Shown in pieces: positions 45,061 through 53,341 of a stretch of 64,000 nt of DNA. The position numbers were made by a program, and so were the translations under genes. How positions within the stretch are numbered: position 1 is the stretch's first letter; each line of letters starts with the position of its first letter. Origin of the DNA: Sphingomonas aerophila. Lineage in GTDB: Bacteria; Pseudomonadota; Alphaproteobacteria; Sphingomonadales; Sphingomonadaceae. The notes below the pieces were generated by a model, which worked only from the letters and a program-made list of their open reading frames with translations, made no database searches and was not told the origin of the DNA. The stretch covers positions 400,193-464,192 of the forward strand of contig NZ_JACIJK010000002.1 of assembly GCF_014199305.1 (NCBI RefSeq). Reading direction: 5' to 3'.

Positions 45061-45130
45061 GCGATAGCCACCGTCCCAATTGGGATGCTATTTTGGGACT
45101 GTCCGGGGGTTGGCTGCTGGCGGACATTCA
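45061..45130 (-). repeat. Palindromic intergenic repeat, copy 16 (full length)
   Basis: Reverse, near-consensus short form. CGTCCCAATTGGGATGC core, TATTTTGGGACTGTCCGGG arm. Confidence 0.85.
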
Positions 45131-45155
45131 GCATCTCTGCTGTTAGAAGTCGGTC

Positions 45156-45548
45156 ATGATCGGATCGGCTGACGAATTTGTCCGGCTCAGGACGAGCGAC
45201 GAGCCTGACGAGTATCGTCGAGCAGCGATGGATGAGGCACCAGAAAGCGTTTGGTTGGAGGTAGTCCAAGCGTATCCAGAGATGCGCCGCTGGGTCGCTC
45301 ACAATAAGACGGTACCCATGTCCGTCCTCAACCTTTTAGCTGCCGATCAGGACGAGGATGTACGGATCGCCGTGGCCCAGAAGGGTAAGCTGACGGCTGA
45401 CTTATTTAGCCAGCTGTCTCGCGATCCGTCGCCAACCGTGCGGCAGCGCATCGCATCGAACGCGAAAACACCCACTGCTGTGCGTGAGCGTTTGGCTTCC
45501 GACGCAGATGAGAGCGTCGCAACCGAAGCGCGAACTCGGCTCGGCTGA
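45156..45548 (+). CDS. HEAT/LRV-repeat protein (130 aa)
   Basis: Repeats with the LRV/HEAT register (MRRWVAHNKTVPMSVLNLLA, DVRIAVAQKGKLTADLFSQLS, TVRQRIASNAKTPTAVRERLA, SVATEARTRL) fill the protein. Such short variants are scaffold-like and also occur among immunity genes. No signal peptide. Confidence 0.7.
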   Translation: MIGSADEFVRLRTSDEPDEYRRAAMDEAPESVWLEVVQAYPEMRRWVAHNKTVPMSVLNLLAADQDEDVRIAVAQKGKLTADLFSQLSRDPSPTVRQRIASNAKTPTAVRERLASDADESVATEARTRLG

Positions 45549-45566
45549 ATAGCCGCGAATGGGGCG

Positions 45567-45929
45567 TCAGCGGGCTTTGGTCCAAACCGGAAACACGGCG
45601 TTCGCGGTCGAGCCCATCGCTTTCACCATCTGCCCGTGATCGAAATCGGGAAGCCGCGAGAAGTAATCGAGCGCGCCGCTCTCCCCGGTCGCTCCTTGCG
45701 GAAACGCACACGCGAGCTGTCCCTCACATCCGAACAGGAGCCACCACACGTCAGCACTCCATGGACCTGTGTCGTTGGTCTCGATTGCCACTCCAATCAT
45801 GTCGGACTTGGCCAATGTGGTTGTACGGCCCGCGTCGTCGGTGACTTGAACGTGGTAGGGCTCAACCGATACGACCCACAGTGCTTCGGGCTGTAGATGC
45901 TCCCTCCGTTTTCTAAACCAGCCGATCAT
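45567..45929 (-). CDS. Conserved hypothetical, immunity-like (120 aa)
   Basis: Soluble and rich in Trp and Phe: VIGVAIETNDTGPWSADVWWL-like strand, FGCEGQLACAFPQGATGE, LPDFDHGQMVKAMGSTANAVFPVW. I recognise the pattern as a scattered conserved protein without known function. Its compact acidic character fits an inhibitor or immunity role (inference). Confidence 0.55.
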   Translation of the reverse strand: MIGWFRKRREHLQPEALWVVSVEPYHVQVTDDAGRTTTLAKSDMIGVAIETNDTGPWSADVWWLLFGCEGQLACAFPQGATGESGALDYFSRLPDFDHGQMVKAMGSTANAVFPVWTKAR

Positions 45930-45996
45930 CTAGCCCTTAGGCCGGTAAACCCTAAGGCGCCCCGCCGATGTCCGCTACTCGGCTTCTGGCCTCGCC

Positions 45997-46042
45997 AGCA
46001 GTCCCGAATGGGATGGTGATTTGGAACTGTCCTGGTTTGGAT
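45997..46042 (-). repeat. Palindromic intergenic repeat, copy 17
   Basis: Reverse. AGTCCCGAATGGGATGG core, TGATTTGGAACTGTCCTGG arm. Confidence 0.75.
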
Positions 46043-46044
46043 AA

Positions 46045-46407
46045 TTAGCCGGCCTTCCCGTAAGCAAAGCGGGACCTCACCTTGCGACCGACGCGCTCCT
46101 CACGAGCCGTCAAAGCCCGGCCGATGATTAGGCCAAGAGGTTCGTCAGCGCCTTTTTTCCAACCGCCCAGCCGATGCACGTCATGCCGAGCAGAGCTTTC
46201 CGCCAAATCGAGGGCAGCTTCGTCCAAGCGATCCGCGCGCGAAATTGCCTGATTGTTCTTGTGGCGAACCTTCCGGCTCTCCAGCGCTTTCCGCAACGGG
46301 ATTGCCTTTCGAGCGGCTTTTTGATTGTTGCCGTAGGTATTGCGGCAATCGCGAGCGAGGCTCAGCGCTTTTTTCTGCTGCGGAGTTTGAGGCGGCTTCT
46401 CTGGCAT
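46045..46407 (-). CDS. Basic hypothetical protein (120 aa)
   Basis: A Lys/Arg-rich, probably nucleic-acid-binding protein: QQKKALSLARDCRNTYG, AARKAIPLRKALESRKVRHKN, RADRLDEAALDLAESS. It contains no membrane segment. Resembles small uncharacterised proteins with RRNxYGExxKxARKxIP-type motifs. Function unknown. Confidence 0.5.
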   Translation of the reverse strand: MPEKPPQTPQQKKALSLARDCRNTYGNNQKAARKAIPLRKALESRKVRHKNNQAISRADRLDEAALDLAESSARHDVHRLGGWKKGADEPLGLIIGRALTAREERVGRKVRSRFAYGKAG

Positions 46408-46445
46408 GATCCAATCATGCTCTCGATTACGAACGCCCGCAATTG

Positions 46446-46495
46446 GGCGCGAGTTGCCGTCCCGATTGGGATGCTATTTCGGGACTGTCCGGCTT
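46446..46495 (-). repeat. Palindromic intergenic repeat, copy 18
   Basis: Reverse. GCGCGAGTTGCCGTCCC tail, CGATTGGGATGC core, TATTTCGGGACTGTCCGG arm. Confidence 0.85.
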
Positions 46496-47148
46496 TACGT
46501 GAATGAGCAGTCGTAATAACTACCCCAAAGGTGCCGACAGCTTACCAGATCTCCGTTGAACAATTTGGTAATGCGGTCAGGAGCGAGGAATCGACCAGAC
46601 TTCGGATCGAAGCCTCTGGCAAGCGTCACATCACCGGTAGGATCGTATATGATGCCAGACCAATTATCGAGCATACCTGCTGGATTGAACGCAACCCGAA
46701 CGGGAGGTCCCACATCAACTGAGTAAGTGACACCCTCGTCTTCTGCGAACCAGTCGGGCCTTGGGTGAGACTGAGCTTTTCTGATAATGGCTTCATATTG
46801 GCTCTTATTCACGAGCAGCCGCGAAAGACTTCCGCTGAAGCTACCAGCCGCAAGTGATGGCCAAGCTAGGGCTAATGTGCACACGAGACCAACAGGTGCA
46901 GCGGCAACAACTAAAACCTTTCTCCTTGGGGGATCGACTTGCCGCCCAAGTTGAACGCCTCTGACAAAAGAAACCAAAGCGTAGGTGAGTAGGATCAGGG
47001 CTGCTGCCGGGATCGCAAGAATGAAAAGCAGAAACCCCAACCCTGCCGACCATGACGACACAAACCCCACGATCGCGGGTACTGCCGCCAGCAGTGCGAA
47101 CCGGGTTCCCAATCGTTTAAGATAATTGGCCATCCTAGCATTCAGCAC
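46495..47148 (-). CDS. Membrane protein, hypothetical (217 aa)
   Basis: Three hydrophobic segments (about 17-33, 36-62, 78-100) are followed by a soluble domain (LLVNKSQYEAIIRKAQSHPRPDW, SGIIYDPTGDVTLARGFD, DLVSCRHLWGSYYDCSF). A second in-frame ATG 15 bases downstream is an alternative start. The 3' end abuts repeat copy 18. Function unknown. Confidence 0.55.
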   Translation of the reverse strand: MLNARMANYLKRLGTRFALLAAVPAIVGFVSSWSAGLGFLLFILAIPAAALILLTYALVSFVRGVQLGRQVDPPRRKVLVVAAAPVGLVCTLALAWPSLAAGSFSGSLSRLLVNKSQYEAIIRKAQSHPRPDWFAEDEGVTYSVDVGPPVRVAFNPAGMLDNWSGIIYDPTGDVTLARGFDPKSGRFLAPDRITKLFNGDLVSCRHLWGSYYDCSFT

Positions 47149-47310
47149 ACAGCTTCGGGTACCTGCAATGGGTCGATAGCCGACTCACTGCTTTGCACCT
47201 CTGCCGTGATGCACACCTTTTGATTCTTGCATCAGGAATGGCCGGCTTCGCATCCTCGTGATGAACGGGTGTCCGCTTTCGAGACTGCAAGTTTTTTACC
47301 GGAACGACCA

Positions 47311-47400
47311 CAAGTGGGCGAGAGCTGCCGTCCCAAAACAGCATCCCAATTGGGACGGTCCCGGCCGTCTCGCTCCCCCTTTGCGGGAGAGAGGCAGCCG
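47311..47400 (+). repeat. Chimeric intergenic repeat, copy 19 (inverted tail joined to forward core)
   Basis: It begins with an inverted tail (CAAGTGGGCGAGAGCTGCC), passes through a shared GTCCC and continues as a forward unit (AAAACAGCATCCCAATTGGG, CCCGGCCGTCTCG, CCTTTGCGGGAG). It marks the second switch of repeat orientation. Confidence 0.8.
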
Positions 47401-47510
47401 TCGGATTCGCTTAAATCTCGACGTCGACGAACCGTTCTAAACCTGATTGCAGTCGCAGGTTTGCTGCCTCACTATGCTCGCCGAGCCACGTCTCGAGAGG
47501 GCAGGCGATC

Positions 47511-48422
47511 ATGCGCGTTTGCAAAGTGGCAATGGCTTTTCTGCTGCTGGGCGCGGCACCAGTCGAGGTGCCCGAGGGCCGGTTCCAGACTTGGTCCTCT
47601 TACAAGAAAGCACCGCTGGACTTCAGCTCGGGAGGCGTAAGCGTGCGCGTCGAGGCGCTGCCATGTCCCTCCCAACCCGTTGGCGACAGCACCTGCGCCT
47701 ATGAGGGATACAACAATCAGGCCGCAGTGATTGTGACCGCGCCAGGCGTACCAAATTTTTCGGTCAGCACCGATCGGCAAAGCGCGTACGCGCGCGTAGC
47801 GGTCGTTCGTTTTCAGCGAAGCGACCCCCGCCCGGGTCTCATCGTCGAAAGCCAATATGGCGGCTCAGGTGGTGACATGACGGCTCAGATCTTGGTTCCG
47901 GGCGAACAAGGTTATCGAGCGATAGAATTCGACCGTCGCGACGGAGCTCATCTACAAGGTGCACTAGCGGACACGCCAACAGATCTATCCGGAGACGGTG
48001 TCCTCGATCTTAAATTGGAGGATGGCGCTTTCGACTCCCGCTTTGGCTGTAATGCTTGCACTCCTCGTCCTCCGAAGCTGTTCGCGGTTAAAGACGGTAA
48101 GCTCGTCGACGAAAGCCGCGATCCGGCACTGCGTCACGTGTTTGCCGCGGATATGAGACGGCTGGCACCGCTCTGCATGTCTAAGGACCCCGAGCGCAAC
48201 GGCGCCTGTGCTGCCTATGTGGCCGATGCTGCGAGAGCAGGTCACTTCAAGGCGGCTTGGGCGGCAATGCTGAAACACTACGAACGCAATCGCGATCTTT
48301 GGCAGCATTGCGATGTACCGGTGTCAGCCTGGCCGAACGGCCGCTGCCCAAGGGAGCACCTCAGGCGCTTTCCCGATGCGCTTCGCGCATTCCTGAAGGC
48401 AACTGGCTATCTGCCGGCATAA
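47511..48422 (+). CDS. Exported hypothetical protein (303 aa)
   Basis: Signal peptide VAMAFLLLGAAPV. Beta-rich body with VRFQRSDPRPGLIVESQYGG-like strand, LSGDGVLDLKLEDGAFDSRFGCNACTPRPP (FG-GAP-like Asp loop), and a helical C terminus with LCMSKDPERNGACAAYVADAAR and DVPVSAWPNGRCPREHL. Cysteines are paired. It may be a periplasmic calcium-binding or inhibitor protein. The family is not recognised. Confidence 0.55.
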   Translation: MRVCKVAMAFLLLGAAPVEVPEGRFQTWSSYKKAPLDFSSGGVSVRVEALPCPSQPVGDSTCAYEGYNNQAAVIVTAPGVPNFSVSTDRQSAYARVAVVRFQRSDPRPGLIVESQYGGSGGDMTAQILVPGEQGYRAIEFDRRDGAHLQGALADTPTDLSGDGVLDLKLEDGAFDSRFGCNACTPRPPKLFAVKDGKLVDESRDPALRHVFAADMRRLAPLCMSKDPERNGACAAYVADAARAGHFKAAWAAMLKHYERNRDLWQHCDVPVSAWPNGRCPREHLRRFPDALRAFLKATGYLPA

Positions 48423-48450
48423 TCATCATCCGCTTCAACCAGTTGTCGAA

Positions 48451-48530
48451 AAACCCGGATTCCCGAAATACCATCCCAATCGGGACTGCCCCGGCCGTCT
48501 CGGTTGCCGTTCGTTTTCGGGACTGCGTCG
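48451..48530 (+). repeat. Palindromic intergenic repeat, copy 20
   Basis: Forward, long form. AACCCGGATTCCCGAAATAC arm, CATCCCAATCGGGAC core, CCCGGCCGTCTCGGTTGCCG middle, CGTTTTCGGGAC tail. Confidence 0.85.
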
Positions 48531-48599
48531 ATTGATGGCTAGCCAACATCGATGAGGTGTGTAACGAGGCACGTAACAGGTAACGGACATGGCACTTGG

Positions 48600-49076
48600 A
48601 TGGTTGACTACATCGAGTCACACGGCAACGCATTCCTGGCGCACCGGCTACGCCGCTCGTCGGACCGTGTGGTCGATCAGGTTGGTACTATGCTTTCAGA
48701 GATGGGCCTCGACGTCCCTCCAAGAGGCGCTTCGATGCTGCTGCTGATCGATGACCAGCGACAGATCGGAGTTGTCGAGATCTCGCGACATCTTCGCTTA
48801 TCCCACCCGCTCATCGTTCGCATGGCGCGCGAGTTCCAGGAGCGCGGCTTGGTCAACATAAACTCCGACCCGTCTGATGGAAGGAGGCGGGTCCTGAGCC
48901 CAACAGAAAAGGGGCGTCGCGAGGCGGTCGCGCTCAGGGACTTCAATTCGAAGATCGGCGCGATGTTTGATGACGTGTTTGCGGAGATCGGTGCGCCCGT
49001 GAGCTCAATCCTCGATCAATTTGACGCTGCGCTCGATGCCACACCGATCTCAAAACGTCTCGCAAAGCTCATCTGA
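48600..49076 (+). CDS. MarR-family transcriptional regulator
   Basis: From ATG 48600 the 158-aa winged-helix protein shows LRRSSDRVVDQVGTMLSEMGLDV, LLLIDDQRQIGVVEISRHLRLSHPLIVRMAREFQERGLVN and the wing SDPSDGRRRVLSPTEKG. It lies 16 bases before the S41 peptidase gene and probably regulates this operon. Confidence 0.85.
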   Translation: MVDYIESHGNAFLAHRLRRSSDRVVDQVGTMLSEMGLDVPPRGASMLLLIDDQRQIGVVEISRHLRLSHPLIVRMAREFQERGLVNINSDPSDGRRRVLSPTEKGRREAVALRDFNSKIGAMFDDVFAEIGAPVSSILDQFDAALDATPISKRLAKLI

Positions 49077-49092
49077 ACCGAAGGAGCAACAC

Positions 49093-50421
49093 GTGTCTCG
49101 CCGTCGCAACCTCGTCCTAATGCCGCTACTCTTGCTAGCGATGCCCTCGCCTCCCGCGACTGCTCAGATGGCAACGGCGGCAGCAGGCTCTACCCTTGAT
49201 GCGGCTACACGCCGCGAAATCGTAGAGGCGTTCGCACGCGCGATGCGCGATCAGTATGTCTTCCCTGAGCGCGGCGAGCTCGTGGCGTCAAAGATTACCG
49301 CCGCTTTGGCGGAAGGTAAATACAACGACGTCAAGACACCGGCAGAACTCGCCAGCCAGTTGTCCGCGGCCGCGTCCGCCGTCACGCATGACAAGCACTT
49401 GAACGTCGTCTCGATGGGTGCCCCCCCTCCCGAAGGCAAGCCACGCGAGATGCCTTCCGCTGAGGCAGGAGTGACGCGGGCGGATAAGCTGGCTGGCGGC
49501 GTAGGCTATATTGAGGTGGTCGGCTTCCCAGAGCTGAGCTTCTCGAAGCGAGTGCTCGATACGGCGATGTCCGCGTTGTCTGGAAGTCGCAGCCTTATCA
49601 TTGATGTGCGTCGCAACGGGGGCGGTGACCCGGAGGCAGTCGCCTACCTTGTGAGTTTCCTGATCCCGCCGGATCGCCCGATCAACGATATCGTGTCGCG
49701 AACAGCGAAAACGACCAATCTGACCAGGCAGAGCTTCCGGAGCGTTCGCACTCCGGTCTCTTTCCTCAAAGTGCCTGTTTATGTGCTCACTAGCGGTGAT
49801 ACCTTTTCGGGGGGCGAGGAGTTCGCTTACGATGTTCAGGCGCTCAAGCGAGCAACCTTGATTGGCGAGACGACCGGGGGTGGCGCTAATCCGGTCGGCC
49901 CGGTCGACATCGGACACGGCATCACTGCCCTAATCCCATTTGGTCGAGCCGAAAACCCGATCACCAAGAAGAATTGGGAAGGTGTGGGCGTTCGGCCAGA
50001 CGTTCCCGTTCCCGCCAATTTGGCGCTCGGCGCGGCGCTCACAAGAGCGGGGCTGAAGCCGGTTGCTGAAATTGCCTCAGCATCAACGGAGCGAGTCTTC
50101 GGTCCGCGGACGAATCCCCTGCCCGGGTCGGAGGCGGCGCTACGCAACCTGTTAGCCGCGATTGCAAGTGGTCGAACAATCCAAGGCATTGTGGTGCCGC
50201 AATTTGCCTCCGCTGTTGAAGCCGTGCTCCCCCGTTTTCGCGCTGAACTCGCCAGCCTCGGCGCGTTGCAATCGGCCAACTTCAATAAGCCCGACGCCCT
50301 CGGCGGGGATGAGTACAAGCTGACGTTTGCAAATGGCCGACGGAAAATGGCGCTCGTTGTGAGAGATGACGGCAAGATCGTGATAGCTTCATCGTTGGCG
50401 CCGCTAAGTCCGGGCGATTAA
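49093..50421 (+). CDS. S41-family peptidase, exported
   Basis: GTG 49093 has AAGGAG seven bases upstream and gives a signal peptide (LVLMPLLLLAMPSPPATAQ); upstream in-frame ATGs lie inside the marR gene. The 442-aa product has the TSP protease core: GGVGYIEVVGFPE, LIIDVRRNGGGDPEAVAYL, YVLTSGDTFSGGEEFAYDVQ with the catalytic serine, ATLIGETTGGGANP and NWEGVGVRPDVPVP. The missing PDZ domain matches the shorter IRBP-type S41 enzymes. A C-terminal extension follows. Periplasmic endopeptidase of unknown substrate. Confidence 0.88.
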   Translation: MSRRRNLVLMPLLLLAMPSPPATAQMATAAAGSTLDAATRREIVEAFARAMRDQYVFPERGELVASKITAALAEGKYNDVKTPAELASQLSAAASAVTHDKHLNVVSMGAPPPEGKPREMPSAEAGVTRADKLAGGVGYIEVVGFPELSFSKRVLDTAMSALSGSRSLIIDVRRNGGGDPEAVAYLVSFLIPPDRPINDIVSRTAKTTNLTRQSFRSVRTPVSFLKVPVYVLTSGDTFSGGEEFAYDVQALKRATLIGETTGGGANPVGPVDIGHGITALIPFGRAENPITKKNWEGVGVRPDVPVPANLALGAALTRAGLKPVAEIASASTERVFGPRTNPLPGSEAALRNLLAAIASGRTIQGIVVPQFASAVEAVLPRFRAELASLGALQSANFNKPDALGGDEYKLTFANGRRKMALVVRDDGKIVIASSLAPLSPGD

Positions 50422-50588
50422 CTGCCCTGACTTCGGCCAGGTGCGTTCACCTTGTTGGGCCCGATGTCGCCATTCCTGAGCGTTCCCCGAAACGCCCAGG
50501 ATCGGCCATTCAGCCTCGCTCGTTTCTTGCTTAGGGCGTGAGCGGGCTCCGCTTCTGTCGATCGGCGTCCAGCCTTCTCGGACTGCTC

Positions 50589-50670
50589 ACAAACCCGGAC
50601 AGTCCCACACCATCCCAAACGGGACGCTGCTTCTAAGAGCGGCCGGTCGGCTCACGCCCAATTGCGGATA
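50589..50670 (+). repeat. Palindromic intergenic repeat, copy 21
   Basis: Forward, short form with deletion. AACCCGGACAGTCCC arm, ACACCATCCCAAACGGGAC core, then CGGCTCACGCCCAATTGCGG tail. Confidence 0.8.
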
Positions 50671-50769
50671 TCAACATTGCGGACAACGCGTATAGGCGAG
50701 AGGTCAGGCGCTCATTTTGGCCCCGGCCTCTTCCTTGCGTCACGGACAAGTTCTGGAGAGAGCAGTCCA

Positions 50770-51174
50770 ATGACATTTATCGCAATCGCTACGCTGATGA
50801 TGACGCTAATTAGTGGTGGCACCGCCAGTGCGGTCCCACCCGCGCCGGTTCCGCGCGTGGGAAATGAGGCACCCGCCCTCGCGGGTGTAATGCCGCCCGC
50901 GGGCACTACGCTGGCTAACATGGACATCACCGTGAAGCCGCGCGCTCGCGGAGAGTCAGCCGTATATGGGCTGAGGAGCCCGCAAAGCGCGGCTGTCTTC
51001 AGAGATCAGTATGTTCTGAACGCTAGGCGTGCAGGGTATCAGGTCGTCGCTAAAGGGCTGCTCGTTGTGGGCGCGAGAAAAGACGGTACATCAATACGTT
51101 TGCGCGTGATCGAAGCTGATCGCGGGTCGGTGGCGGTCCTCACAGTCAAACCGCCCACGAACGATCGCACCTGA
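50770..51174 (+). CDS. Small exported hypothetical protein (134 aa)
   Basis: Start set at ATG 50770, giving a signal peptide (IAIATLMMTLISGGTASA). The body has SAAVFRDQYVLNARRAGYQV and TSIRLRVIEADRGSVAVLTV. Not recognised. Confidence 0.5.
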   Translation: MTFIAIATLMMTLISGGTASAVPPAPVPRVGNEAPALAGVMPPAGTTLANMDITVKPRARGESAVYGLRSPQSAAVFRDQYVLNARRAGYQVVAKGLLVVGARKDGTSIRLRVIEADRGSVAVLTVKPPTNDRT

Positions 51175-51269
51175 CACGACCGTCAGCTGTCCACCCACCC
51201 TCAGACGTTTGGGTCCACCCCGATGCCCAAAGCGTCGTCAGCTCTGCTGTAGGCGCCGTAGTATGCATC

Positions 51270-51653
51270 ATGGTACGTGCAGGCGCTGGAACGCTGCAGA
51301 GGACAGCTCCCGGAGTATACGGCCCGTTACAGGAGACGGCGTTGATCGACGTGCAGCAAGCCGAGGTCGCACCAGCGCAAGCGCCGCCTGAGACGATCAA
51401 TCTGCTCGCCGCTCCCAAGCCGGGCTGTCCTGGTCCCTCGGACAATGACGACGTCGTGGTGTGTGGGCCGAGAGATAACGAGCAGTACCGCCTCCGCCCT
51501 CTTCCCCCGCCAAAGCAGGACGGTTTCCTGTCGAGGCCCTTGCGGGTCCAACTGGCCCCTGGGGTGTCGTTTGGTCTGCAGCGAGGCGGCGGTGTGGGCC
51601 TGCGAGCTGAGTTTGGGCCAGGCAAGAAGACGGACGAAAGAGAGGAGAAGTGA
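51270..51653 (+). CDS. Hypothetical protein with VVCGPRDNEQYRLRPL motif (127 aa)
   Basis: The motif CPGPSDNDDVVVCGPRDNEQYRLRPLPP occurs in a family of small exported sphingomonad proteins. The usual signal peptide is not clear here, so the N terminus may be truncated or start elsewhere. A Gly-rich C terminus is followed by charged residues. Confidence 0.5.
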   Translation: MVRAGAGTLQRTAPGVYGPLQETALIDVQQAEVAPAQAPPETINLLAAPKPGCPGPSDNDDVVVCGPRDNEQYRLRPLPPPKQDGFLSRPLRVQLAPGVSFGLQRGGGVGLRAEFGPGKKTDEREEK

Positions 51654-51684
51654 AGCCCTCGGCGCTGGCTTCCGCTAACGACCA

Positions 51685-51765
51685 ATCCGCACAGTCCCAA
51701 AATACCATCCCAATTGAGACGGCATCGCCGGTCCTGATCGCCCTTCGTTTGCGGGAAGCGGAGAC
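51685..51765 (+). repeat. Palindromic intergenic repeat, copy 22
   Basis: Forward, long form. CAGTCCCAAAATACC arm, ATCCCAATTGAGAC core, CATCGCCGGTCCTGATCGCC middle, CGTTTGCGGGA tail. Confidence 0.85.
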
Positions 51766-51807
51766 GGCAAAGCGGTGCTATGAACTACACCGCAACTGCT
51801 GGAAGTC

Positions 51808-52302
51808 GTGGCCGTGATTTCGCCAATCGTATTGGTTCTCCTCAGTGCGGCATCTGTGAACACCCCGATGGCGCCGGGCGTAGCGGCCTTTGTGAAGGAC
51901 CACCACCTCACTCGGTACAGCGTCGCATTGGTTGACCTGAATGGCGATAACCGGCCCGAAGCAGTGGTATACGCTATGTCCACGTCCGCCGGGGGCCAGC
52001 AATCCGACCTCTGCGGGAGCGGAGGTTGCAACCTTTATGTTCTGTCCCTGACACCAGCCGGCTATCGACAAGTCTCGGATATTCCCATCACCCGTGCGCC
52101 GATCCGGGTCCTGCCGACCACCACGCACAGATGGCGCGATCTGGGCGTCACCGTCGCGGGTGGTGGGATCATCAAAGGTTACGAAGCGAGATTGCGATTT
52201 GATGGTCGGAGCTATCCAACGAACCCTACCGTCTCACCAGCCCTCCGATTGAAGACAACCGTTGGAAAGGTGTTGATCGCCAACGACCCGTCCTTGCCCT
52301 AA
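51808..52302 (+). CDS. Exported hypothetical protein with FG-GAP-like loop (164 aa)
   Basis: N-terminal signal (ISPIVLVLLSAASVNT). The body has VALVDLNGDNRPEAVVYAM, an Asp-rich loop typical of FG-GAP/calcium-binding repeats, then QSDLCGSGGCNLYVLSL with a cysteine pair. This layout is common in small periplasmic proteins of proteobacteria and may be an inhibitor. Function unproven. Confidence 0.6.
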   Translation: MAVISPIVLVLLSAASVNTPMAPGVAAFVKDHHLTRYSVALVDLNGDNRPEAVVYAMSTSAGGQQSDLCGSGGCNLYVLSLTPAGYRQVSDIPITRAPIRVLPTTTHRWRDLGVTVAGGGIIKGYEARLRFDGRSYPTNPTVSPALRLKTTVGKVLIANDPSLP

Positions 52303-52365
52303 ATTCCAAAATACGATCCCAATTGGGACGGCAGCTCTCGCCCACTTCCCGCCATTCCCGAGCCA
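52303..52365 (+). repeat. Palindromic intergenic repeat, copy 23
   Basis: Forward, short form. TCCAAAATACG arm, ATCCCAATTGGGAC core, GGCAGCTCTCGCCCACTTCC tail. Confidence 0.85.
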
Positions 52366-52424
52366 ATCCGCCAGGCCTGACCCCTGCCGTTGCCGCCCGT
52401 CCGCACATCGAGCACACTGCCGAC

Positions 52425-52745
52425 ATGGAAGTCTCGATCATCTTCGACGCCGCTTTTCAGGGGCAGGCGACAGGCGCAGTTTGGATCATGGATACTGACG
52501 AAAATCGTCGATGGTTTGACCGGCAATCCGACCTTGATGCTGGGAGTGCTGTGTTCACCCCGGAGGGCGGAGAGCTCAGCCGTGGAGCGATACTGCGGTC
52601 GATCTGGAACGTCCAAGAGCACTACCCGGATTGGTCTCGGATCATCGTCGCAGGTGCGCCCTCGATCAACGAGCTGAAGGACGAACTTCGCGACGAGGGG
52701 AACCTGACGATGACGGAACAGGGATTTGTGCTCGTCCGAGCATAG
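52425..52745 (+). CDS. Hypothetical protein (106 aa)
   Basis: From ATG 52425: EVSIIFDAAFQGQATGAVWI, RRWFDRQSDLDAGSAVF, ILRSIWNVQEHYPDWSRIIV. An in-frame upstream start lies within repeat copy 23 and was rejected. No signal. Acidic (many Asp/Glu), which would fit an immunity or inhibitor protein, but no family is recognised. Confidence 0.5.
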   Translation: MEVSIIFDAAFQGQATGAVWIMDTDENRRWFDRQSDLDAGSAVFTPEGGELSRGAILRSIWNVQEHYPDWSRIIVAGAPSINELKDELRDEGNLTMTEQGFVLVRA

Positions 52746-53089
52746 TCGATTGCCCTGTTCCGGCCATCCAGAGCTGCCCATCGCATATCCACCCGGAGCC
52801 GGAAATTGCGGGTATCGCATGGGTATCGGGCGCGAACGAGTCTTCTCAGACCACGCTTTCCCTTGCACTTTGGCGACCATGGCGGATGATGTCTCCGCCG
52901 CGGTCGTGACGTCTGATCACGCCCAAAGTCGGCCCTTCAGGATCAGTTTAGCGCTCCCCAGGTGCGGACTTTCGTTCAGCAGGTAACCCGCTCAGTGCTA
53001 AGCGGAAGAGGTCAATCTGAACCGACCGTATTTCCAAGCCGGTTGGGAAATGCATATGCTTCGACCCCCAGAGATACAGGAGTGGCACA

Positions 53090-53341
53090 ATGAAGTTTTT
53101 CGTCGCCGCAATCTTCGCGATCAGCTCGATGTCATCGAGTGTGCAGGCTCAGAAGATTGAAAAGGCTCAACCGCAGCCCAAGCCTACGAAGTCGGCTAAG
53201 AAGATCTGCAAGTCCAGCAACAGCACCGGCAGCCGGGTTCCAGCCTCGGTCTGCCACACTCAAGCCGAGTGGGACGCGATCGAACAGCAGGGGGACTTTT
53301 CTTTGGCTCAGCAAAAATTTCAAATTATTGGAAACAAGTAA
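53090..53341 (+). CDS. Small exported hypothetical protein (83 aa)
   Basis: Signal peptide FFVAAIFAISSMSSSVQAQ, then a Lys/Pro linker and KKICKSSNSTGSRVPASVCHTQAEWDAIEQQG. A Cx..GSR...CHTKAEW motif of this kind is common in small sphingomonad periplasmic proteins. Two cysteines likely pair. Confidence 0.65.
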   Translation: MKFFVAAIFAISSMSSSVQAQKIEKAQPQPKPTKSAKKICKSSNSTGSRVPASVCHTQAEWDAIEQQGDFSLAQQKFQIIGNK

